Positions 54,189-64,000 of a DNA stretch of 64,000 nt are shown here, piece after piece; positions within the stretch are counted from its first letter, which is position 1; each line of letters opens with the position of its first letter. The notes beneath the pieces were generated by a model. That model was not told where the DNA came from. It did not search any database and worked only from the letters and a program-made list of their open reading frames with translations. Source of the stretch: Mesostigma viride. Taxonomy: Eukaryota > Streptophyta > Mesostigmatophyceae > Mesostigmatales > Mesostigmataceae. The stretch lies in contig RPFO01000682.1 of the NCBI GenBank assembly GCA_009746045.1, forward strand, positions 1-64,000, given 5' to 3'. A program made the translations under genes and the position numbers.

Positions 54189-57100
54189 GAAACATCTATA
54201 AAAAGGTACGACGCGTGGTGTGTTGCGTGCTTTTTTTCATGGTTCACCCCACTACACCCATCCATGCATGCCAGCACCCCATGACACCCATCCATGCATG
54301 CCAGCACCCCATGACACCCATCCATGCATGCCAGCACCCCATGACACCCATCCATGCATGCCAGCACCCCATGACACCCATCCATGCATGCCAGCACCCC
54401 ATGACACCCATCCATGCATGCCAGCACCCCATGACACCCATCCATGCATGCCAGCACCCCACTACACCCATCCATGCATGCCAGCACCCCATGACACCCA
54501 TCCATGCATGCCAGCACCCCATGACACCCATCCATGCATGCCAGCACCCCATGACACCCATCCATGCATGCCAGCGCCCCATGACACCCATCCATGCATG
54601 CCAGCGCCCCATGACACCCATCCATGCATGCCAGCACCCCATGACACCCATCCACGCATGCCAGCACCCCACTACACCCATCCATGCATGCCAGCACCCC
54701 ATGACACCCATCCATGCATGCCAGCACCCCACTACACCCATCCATGCATGCCAGCACCCCATGACACCCATCCATGCATGCCAGCACCCCATGCATGACA
54801 CCCATCCATGCATGCCAGCACCCCACTACACCCATCCATGCATGCCAGCACCCCATGACACCCATCCATGCATGCCAGCACCCCACTACACCCATCCATG
54901 CATGCCAGCACCCCACTACACCCATCCATGCATGCCAGCACCCCACTACACCCATCCATGCATGCCAGCACCCCATGACACCCATCCATGCATGCCAGCA
55001 CCCCACTACACCCATCCATGCATGCCAGCACCCCATGACACCCATCCATGCATGCCAGCACCCCATGACACCCATCCATGCATGCCAGCACCCCATGACA
55101 CCCATCCATGCATGCCAGCACCCCATGACACCCATCCATGCATGCCAGCACCCCATGACACCCATCCATGCATGCCAGCACCCCATGACACCCATCCATG
55201 CATGCCAGCACCCCATGACACCCATCCATGCATGCCAGCACCCCATGACACCCATCCATGCATGCCAGCGCCCCATGACACCCATCCATGCATGCCAGCA
55301 CCCCATGACACCCATCCATGCATGCCAGCACCCCATGACACCCATCCACGCATGCCAGCACCCCACTACACCCATCCATGCATGCCAGCACCCCATGACA
55401 CCCATCCATGCATGCCAACACCCCATTACACCCATCCATGCATGCCAGCACCCCATGACACCCATCCATGCATGCCAGCACCCCATGACACCCATCCACG
55501 CATGCCAGCACCACACCACATGTATTTATGCATGCCAGATAACACAGGCTGTGTGTCTGGCTTTTTTTCGTCCCTGTCATATGCGGTCCGCCTCTCTTTT
55601 TTCGTGTTTTGTTTTTTGTTCGTATCTTCTACGGTACAACGCGACATGTTCACGGCGTCATCTGCGCGTTGTCACTAGCTTCAGTTTTGCCGCCACCGCC
55701 GCCACCGCCGCTTGCACCCGACAATAAAAAAAAAGAAACATCTATAAAAAGGTACGACGCGTGGTGTGTTGCGTGCTTTTTTTCATGGTTCACCCGACTA
55801 CACCCATCCATGCATGCCAGCACCCCATGACACCCATCCATGCATGCCAGCACCCCATGACACCCATCCATGCATGCCAGCACCCCATGACACCCATCCA
55901 TGCATGCCAGCACCCCATGACACCCATCCATGCATGCCAGCACCCCATGACACCCATCCATGCATGCCAGCACCCCATGACACCCATCCATGCATGCCAG
56001 CACCCCATGACACCCATCCATGCATGCCAGCACCCCACTACACCCATCCATGCATGCCAGCACCCCATGACACCCATCCATGCATGCCAGCACCCCATGA
56101 CACCCATCCATGCATGCCAGCACCCCATGACACCCATCCATGCATGCCAGCGCCCCATGACACCCATCCATGCATGCCAGCGCCCTATGACACCCATCCA
56201 TGCATGCCAGCACCCCATGACACCCATCCACGCATGCCAGCACCCCACTACACCCATCCATGCATGCCAGCACCCCATGACACCCATCCATGCATGCCAG
56301 CACCCCACTACACCCATCCATGCATGCCAGCACCCCATGACACCCATCCATGCATGCCAGCACCCCATGACACCCATCCATGCATGCCAGCACCCCACTA
56401 CACCCATCCATGCATGCCAGCACCCCATGACACCCATCCATGCATGCCAGCACCCCACTACACCCATCCATGCATGCCAGCACCCCACTACACCCATCCA
56501 TGCATGCCAGCACCCCACTACACCCATCCATGCATGCCAGCACCCCATGACACCCATCCATGCATGCCAGCACCCCACTACACCCATCCATGCATGCCAG
56601 CACCCCATGACACCCATCCATGCATGCCAGCACCCCATGACACCCATCCATGCATGCCAGCACCCCATGACACCCATCCATGCATGCCAGCACCCCATGA
56701 CACCCATCCATGCATGCCAGCACCCCATGACACCCATCCATGCATGCCAGCACCCCATGACACCCATCCATGCATGCCAGCACCCCATGACACCCATCCA
56801 TGCATGCCAGCACCCCATGACACCCATCCATGCATGCCAGCACCCCATGACACCCATCCATGCATGCCAACACCCCATTACACCCATCCATGCATGCCAG
56901 CACCCCATTACACCCATCCATGCATGCCAGCACCCCATGACACCCATCCACGCATGCCAGCACCACACCACATGTATTTATGCATGCCAGATAACACAGG
57001 CTGTGTGTCTGACTTTTTTTCGTCCCTGTCATATGCGGTCCGCCTCTCTTTTTTCGTGTTTTGTTTTTTGTTCGTATCTTCTACGGTACAACGCGACATG

Positions 57101-58732
57101 TTCACGGCGTCATCTGCGCGTTGTCACTAGCTTCAGTTTTGCCGCCACCGCCGCCACCGCCGCTTGCACCCGACAATAAAAAAAAAGAAACATCTATAAA
57201 AAGGTACGACGCGTGGTGTGTTGCGTGCTTTTTTTCATGGTTCACCCCACTACACCCATCCATGCATGCCAGCACCCCATGACACCCATCCATGCATGCC
57301 AGCACCCCATGACACCCATCCATGCATGCCAGCACCCCATGACACCCATCCATGCATGCCAGCACCCCATGACACCCATCCATGCATGCCAGCACCCCAT
57401 GACACCCATCCATGCATGCCAGCACCCCATGACACCCATCCATGCATGCCAGCACCCCACTACACCCATCCATGCATGCCAGCACCCCATGACACCCATC
57501 CATGCATGCCAGCACCCCATGACACCCATCCATGCATGCCAGCACCCCATGACACCCATCCATGCATGCCAGCGCCCCATGACACCCATCCATGCATGCC
57601 AGCGCCCCATGACACCCATCCATGCATGCCAGCACCCCATGACACCCATCCACGCATGCCAGCACCCCACTACACCCATCCATGCATGCCAGCACCCCAT
57701 GACACCCATCCATGCATGCCAGCACCCCACTACACCCATCCATGCATGCCAGCACCCCATGACACCCATCCATGCATGCCAGCACCCCATGCATGACACC
57801 CATCCATGCATGCCAGCACCCCACTACACCCATCCATGCATGCCAGCACCCCATGACACCCATCCATGCATGCCAGCACCCCACTACACCCATCCATGCA
57901 TGCCAGCACCCCACTACACCCATCCATGCATGCCAGCACCCCACTACACCCATCCATGCATGCCAGCACCCCATGACACCCATCCATGCATGCCAGCACC
58001 CCACTACACCCATCCATGCATGCCAGCACCCCATGACACCCATCCATGCATGCCAGCACCCCATGACACCCATCCATGCATGCCAGCACCCCATGACACC
58101 CATCCATGCATGCCAGCACCCCATGACACCCATCCATGCATGCCAGCACCCCATGACACCCATCCATGCATGCCAGCACCCCATGACACCCATCCATGCA
58201 TGCCAGCACCCCATGACACCCATCCATGCATGCCAGCACCCCATGACACCCATCCATGCATGCCAGCGCCCCATGACACCCATCCATGCATGCCAGCACC
58301 CCATGACACCCATCCATGCATGCCAGCACCCCATGACACCCATCCACGCATGCCAGCACCCCACTACACCCATCCATGCATGCCAGCACCCCATGACACC
58401 CATCCATGCATGCCAACACCCCATTACACCCATCCATGCATGCCAGCACCCCATGACACCCATCCATGCATGCCAGCACCCCATGACACCCATCCACGCA
58501 TGCCAGCACCACACCACATGTATTTATGCATGCCAGATAACACAGGCTGTGTGTCTGACTTTTTTTCGTCCCTGTCATATGCGGTCCGCCTCTCTTTTTT
58601 CGTGTTTTGTTTTTTGTTCGTATCTTCTACGGTACAACGCGACATGTTCACGGCGTCATCTGCGCGTTGTCACTAGCTTCAGTTTTGCCGCCACCGCCGC
58701 CACCGCCGCTTGCACCCGACAATAAAAAAAAA
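54189..58732. repeat. 2998-bp higher-order duplication (1546 + 1452 bp)
   Basis: Module-to-module distances alternate 1546 (54189-55735), 1452 (55735-57187) and 1546 (57187-58733). The ATGC insertion tag and the order of unit variants recur exactly 2998 bp apart. Confidence 0.88.
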
Positions 58733-61700
58733 GAAACATCTATAAAAAGGTACGACGCGTGGTGTGTTGCGTGCTTTTTTTCATGGTTCACCCCACTACA
58801 CCCATCCATGCATGCCAGCACCCCATGACACCCATCCATGCATGCCAGCACCCCATGACACCCATCCATGCATGCCAGCACCCCATGACACCCATCCATG
58901 CATGCCAGCACCCCATGACACCCATCCATGCATGCCAGCACCCCATGACACCCATCCATGCATGCCAGCACCCCATGACACCCATCCATGCATGCCAGCA
59001 CCCCATGACACCCATCCATGCATGCCAGCACCCCACTACACCCATCCATGCATGCCAGCACCCCATGACACCCATCCATGCATGCCAGCACCCCATGACA
59101 CCCATCCATGCATGCCAGCACCCCATGACACCCATCCATGCATGCCAGCGCCCCATGACACCCATCCATGCATGCCAGCGCCCCATGACACCCATCCATG
59201 CATGCCAGCACCCCATGACACCCATCCACGCATGCCAGCACCCCACTACACCCATCCATGCATGCCAGCACCCCATGACACCCATCCATGCATGCCAGCA
59301 CCCCACTACACCCATCCATGCATGCCAGCACCCCATGACACCCATCCATGCATGCCAGCACCCCATGACACCCATCCATGCATGCCAGCACCCCACTACA
59401 CCCATCCATGCATGCCAGCACCCCATGACACCCATCCATGCATGCCAGCACCCCACTACACCCATCCATGCATGCCAGCACCCCACTACACCCATCCATG
59501 CATGCCAGCACCCCACTACACCCATCCATGCATGCCAGCACCCCATGACACCCATCCATGCATGCCAGCACCCCACTACACCCATCCATGCATGCCAGCA
59601 CCCCATGACACCCATCCATGCATGCCAGCACCCCATGACACCCATCCATGCATGCCAGCACCCCATGACACCCATCCATGCATGCCAGCACCCCATGACA
59701 CCCATCCATGCATGCCAGCACCCCATGACACCCATCCATGCATGCCAGCACCCCATGACACCCATCCATGCATGCCAGCACCCCATGACACCCATCCATG
59801 CATGCCAGCACCCCATGACACCCATCCATGCATGCCAGCACCCCATACACCCATCCATGCATGCCAGCACCCCATGACACCCATCCATGCATGCCAGCAC
59901 CCCATGACACCCATCCATGCATGCCAGCACCCCATGACACCCATCCATGCATGCCAGCACCCCATGACACCCATCCATGCATGCCAGCACCCCATGACAC
60001 CCATCCATGCATGCCAGCACCCCATGACACCCATCCATGCATGCCAGCACCCCATGACACCCATCCATGCATGCCAGCACCCCACTACACCCATCCATGC
60101 ATGCCAGCACCCCATGACACCCATCCATGCATGCCAGCACCCCACTACACCCATCCATGCATGCCAGCACCCCATGACACCCATCCATGCATGCCAGCAC
60201 CCCATGACACCCATCCATGCATGCCAGCACCCCACTACACCCATCCATGCATGCCAGCACCCCATGACACCCATCCATGCATGCCAGCACCCCACTACAC
60301 CCATCCATGCATGCCAGCACCCCACTACACCCATCCATGCATGCCAGCACCCCACTACACCCATCCATGCATGCCAGCACCCCATGACACCCATCCATGC
60401 ATGCCAGCACCCCATACACCCATCCATGCATGCCAGCACCCCATGACACCCATCCATGCATGCCAGCACCCCATGACACCCATCCATGCATGCCAGCACC
60501 CCATGACACCCATCCATGCATGCCAGCACCCCATGACACCCATCCATGCATGCCAGCACCCCATGACACCCATCCATGCATGCCAGCACCCCATGACACC
60601 CATCCATGCATGCCAGCACCCCATGACACCCATCCATGCATGCCAGCACCCCATGACACCCATCCATGCATGCCAGCGCCCCATGACACCCATCCATGCA
60701 TGCCAGCACCCCATGACACCCATCCATGCATGCCAGCACCCCATGACACCCATCCACGCATGCCAGCACCCCACTACACCCATCCATGCATGCCAGCACC
60801 CCATGACACCCATCCATGCATGCCAACACCCCATTACACCCATCCATGCATGCCAGCACCCCATTACACCCATCCATGCATGCCAGCACCCCATGACACC
60901 CATCCACGCATGCCAGCACCACACCACATGTATTTATGCATGCCAGATAACACAGGCTGTGTGTCTGACTTTTTTTCGTCCCTGTCATATGCGGTCCGCC
61001 TCTCTTTTTTCGTGTTTTGTTTTTTGTTCGTATCTTCTACGGTACAACGCGACATGTTCACGGCGTCATCTGCGCGTTGTCACTAGCTTCAGTTTTGCCG
61101 CCACCGCCGCCACCGCCGCTTGCACCCGACAATAAAAAAAAAGAAACATCTATAAAAAGGTACGACGCGTGGTGTGTTGCGTGCTTTTTTTCATGGTTCA
61201 CCCCACTACACCCATCCATGCATGCCAGCACCCCATGACACCCATCCATGCATGCCAGCACCCCATGACACCCATCCATGCATGCCAGCACCCCATGACA
61301 CCCATCCATGCATGCCAGCACCCCATGACACCCATCCATGCATGCCAGCACCCCATGACACCCATCCATGCATGCCAGCACCCCATGACACCCATCCATG
61401 CATGCCAGCACCCCATGACACCCATCCATGCATGCCAGCACCCCACTACACCCATCCATGCATGCCAGCACCCCATGACACCCATCCATGCATGCCAGCA
61501 CCCCATGACACCCATCCATGCATGCCAGCACCCCATGACACCCATCCATGCATGCCAGCGCCCCATGACACCCATCCATGCATGCCAGCGCCCCATGACA
61601 CCCATCCATGCATGCCAGCACCCCATGACACCCATCCACGCATGCCAGCACCCCACTACACCCATCCATGCATGCCAGCACCCCATGACACCCATCCATG

Positions 61701-64000
61701 CATGCCAGCACCCCACTACACCCATCCATGCATGCCAGCACCCCATGACACCCATCCATGCATGCCAGCACCCCATGACACCCATCCATGCATGCCAGCA
61801 CCCCACTACACCCATCCATGCATGCCAGCACCCCATGACACCCATCCATGCATGCCAGCACCCCACTACACCCATCCATGCATGCCAGCACCCCACTACA
61901 CCCATCCATGCATGCCAGCACCCCACTACACCCATCCATGCATGCCAGCACCCCATGACACCCATCCATGCATGCCAGCACCCCACTACACCCATCCATG
62001 CATGCCAGCACCCCATGACACCCATCCATGCATGCCAGCACCCCATGACACCCATCCATGCATGCCAGCACCCCATGACACCCATCCATGCATGCCAGCA
62101 CCCCATGACACCCATCCATGCATGCCAGCACCCCATGACACCCATCCATGCATGCCAGCACCCCATGACACCCATCCATGCATGCCAGCACCCCATGACA
62201 CCCATCCATGCATGCCAGCACCCCATGACACCCATCCATGCATGCCAGCACCCCATGACACCCATCCATGCATGCCAGCACCCCATGACACCCATCCATG
62301 CATGCCAGCACCCCATGACACCCATCCATGCATGCCAGCACCCCATGACACCCATCCATGCATGCCAGCACCCCATGACACCCATCCATGCATGCCAGCA
62401 CCCCATGACACCCATCCATGCATGCCAGCACCCCATGACACCCATCCATGCATGCCAGCACCCCACTACACCCATCCATGCATGCCAGCACCCCATGACA
62501 CCCATCCATGCATGCCAGCACCCCACTACACCCATCCATGCATGCCAGCACCCCATGACACCCATCCATGCATGCCAGCACCCCATGACACCCATCCATG
62601 CATGCCAGCACCCCACTACACCCATCCATGCATGCCAGCACCCCATGACACCCATCCATGCATGCCAGCACCCCACTACACCCATCCATGCATGCCAGCA
62701 CCCCACTACACCCATCCATGCATGCCAGCACCCCACTACACCCATCCATGCATGCCAGCACCCCATGACACCCATCCATGCATGCCAGCACCCCACTACA
62801 CCCATCCATGCATGCCAGCACCCCATGACACCCATCCATGCATGCCAGCACCCCATGACACCCATCCATGCATGCCAGCACCCCATGACACCCATCCATG
62901 CATGCCAGCACCCCACTACACCCATCCATGCATGCCAGCACCCCATGACACCCATCCATGCATGCCAGCACCCCATGACACCCATCCATGCATGCCAGCG
63001 CCCCATGACACCCATCCATGCATGCCAGCACCCCATGACACCCATCCATGCATGCCAGCACCCCATGACACCCATCCACGCATGCCAGCACCCCACTACA
63101 CCCATCCATGCATGCCAGCACCCCATGACACCCATCCATGCATGCCAACACCCCATTACACCCATCCATGCATGCCAGCACCCCATTACACCCATCCATG
63201 CATGCCAGCACCCCATGACACCCATCCACGCATGCCAGCACCACACCACATGTATTTATGCATGCCAGATAACACAGGCTGTGTGTCTGACTTTTTTTCG
63301 TCCCTGTCATATGCGGTCCGCCTCTCTTTTTTCGTGTTTTGTTTTTTGTTCGTATCTTCTACGGTACAACGCGACATGTTCACGGCGTCATCTGCGCGTT
63401 GTCACTAGCTTCAGTTTTGCCGCCACCGCCGCCACCGCCGCTTGCACCCGACAATAAAAAAAAAGAAACATCTATAAAAAGGTACGACGCGTGGTGTGTT
63501 GCGTGCTTTTTTTCATGGTTCACCCCACTACACCCATCCATGCATGCCAGCACCCCATGACACCCATCCATGCATGCCAGCACCCCATGACACCCATCCA
63601 TGCATGCCAGCACCCCATGACACCCATCCATGCATGCCAGCACCCCATGACACCCATCCATGCATGCCAGCACCCCATGACACCCATCCATGCATGCCAG
63701 CACCCCATGACACCCATCCATGCATGCCAGCACCCCATGACACCCATCCATGCATGCCAGCACCCCATACACCCATCCATGCATGCCAGCACCCCATGAC
63801 ACCCATCCATGCATGCCAGCACCCCATGACACCCATCCATGCATGCCAGCACCCCATGACACCCATCCATGCATGCCAGCGCCCCATGACACCCATCCAT
63901 GCATGCCAGCGCCCCATGACACCCATCCATGCATGCCAGCACCCCATGACACCCATCCATGCATGCCAGCACCCCACTACACCCATCCATGCATGCCAGC

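Larger units (their letters stand above)
46200..63521. repeat. 281-bp module family punctuating the 30-bp array
   Basis: Nine near-identical copies: 46200-46480, 48555-48835, 51377-51657, 53965-54245, 55511-55791, 56963-57243, 58509-58789, 60919-61199 and 63241-63521. Each runs from ACCACACCACATGTATTT through GGCTGTGTGTCTG, a CCGCCACCGCCG tract, CACCCGACAATAAAAAAA and TATAAAAAGGTACGACGCG to TTTTTTTCATGGTTC, where the 30-bp array restarts. Distances between copies are 2355, 2822, 2588, 1546, 1452, 1546, 2410 and 2322 bp. After removing inserted elements the larger two become 2325 and 1452. An AATAAA and a TATA-like TATAAAAAG are present in each copy, but nothing shows that they are used. Confidence 0.92.
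44071..64000. repeat. 30-bp minisatellite array with interspersed modules (about 500 units)
   Basis: The unit is CACCCCATGACACCC followed by ATCCATGCATGCCAG. Main variants are CACTACACCC or CATTACACCC for CATGACACCC, GCGCC for GCACC, and CACGCATG for CATGCATG. As 30 is a multiple of 3 and the unit lacks stops in most frames, the array is open on both strands (MPAPHDTHPC, CQHPMTPIHA, GVLACMDGCH, MGVMGCWHAW). These frames are by-products. The array is cut by nine copies of the 281-bp module, two MITE copies and one LINE remnant, and runs off the window end. Small indels (a 4-bp ATGC insertion at about 54792 and 57790, a 3-bp GGC insertion at about 50748, and 2-bp deletions at about 59845, 60415 and 63769) act as tags of copied blocks. 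Confidence 0.97.

Noticed and set aside
44045-63990. Long open frames through the 30-bp array (MPAPHDTHPC, GVLACMDGCH and MGVMGCWHAW types)
   Set aside because: The unit length is a multiple of 3 and has few stops in any frame, so five or more frames stay open. Products are pure 10-residue repeats with no conserved unique part except the module read in different frames.
43053-64000. CRISPR-like array
   Set aside because: Regular spacing exists, but there are no unique spacers: the repeat is the whole 30-bp unit. No cas genes are present and the genome is eukaryotic.

Overview
The window is nuclear DNA of a eukaryote, most likely a streptophyte (land plant or charophyte-type alga). The evidence is a Ty1/copia-type LTR element with an initiator-Met-tRNA-type primer site, GT-AG introns, plant-telomere-like heptamers, a tRNA-Ser-like pseudogene of organellar (plastid-like) appearance, MITE- and LINE-type insertions, and extreme tandem-repeat content. 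Species cannot be named from sequence alone. Nothing looks bacterial or viral.

Layout. 1-553: LINE 3'-end debris with a TTAATTAA tail. 554-3300: intergenic sequence with small tandem duplications and the first copies of a striking 14-bp palindrome, CCAACGGCCGTTGG. 3303-3463: a CCCTACA heptamer tract and a deleted tRNA-Ser-like pseudogene. 3570-35588: a minisatellite with a ~40-bp unit (over 27 kb in total, higher-order organised, strongly alternating purine/pyrimidine), split by a nearly intact, non-autonomous 4.5-kb copia element (24515-29021, 5-bp target duplication CCCTT). 35700-37490: an AC-rich repeat field. 37500-41000: the one real multi-exon gene, on the minus strand, encoding a transposase-like protein and carrying a frameshift at a C10 run. 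Each of its visible introns, and its upstream flank, carry the palindrome. 41600-43050: intergenic, with GC hairpins. 43053-64000: a second minisatellite (30-bp unit) interleaved with a recurring ~281-bp module, and hit by two copies of a MITE (25-bp terminal inverted repeats, 4-bp target duplications) and one ORF1-only LINE remnant.

How it fits together. This is a repeat-expansion landscape with mobile elements landing inside the arrays. The order of events can be read: the 40-bp array predates the copia insertion; the MITE and LINE insertions interrupt higher-order repeats whose paralogous copies lack them and otherwise have the same net length. The giant open reading frames through both arrays, on both strands, follow from the monomers lacking stop codons and should not be read as genes.

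The main candidates for something undescribed are: (1) a dyad of the form TTTC-N6-CCAACGGCCGTTGG-N6-GAAA found in the introns and flanks of the transposase-like gene and repeatedly seeding tandem duplications; (2) a visible series showing the birth of the 30-bp minisatellite inside a 281-bp module; (3) the MITE family with 4-bp target duplications; (4) a heat-shock-element-like cluster in the LTR promoter of the copia element.
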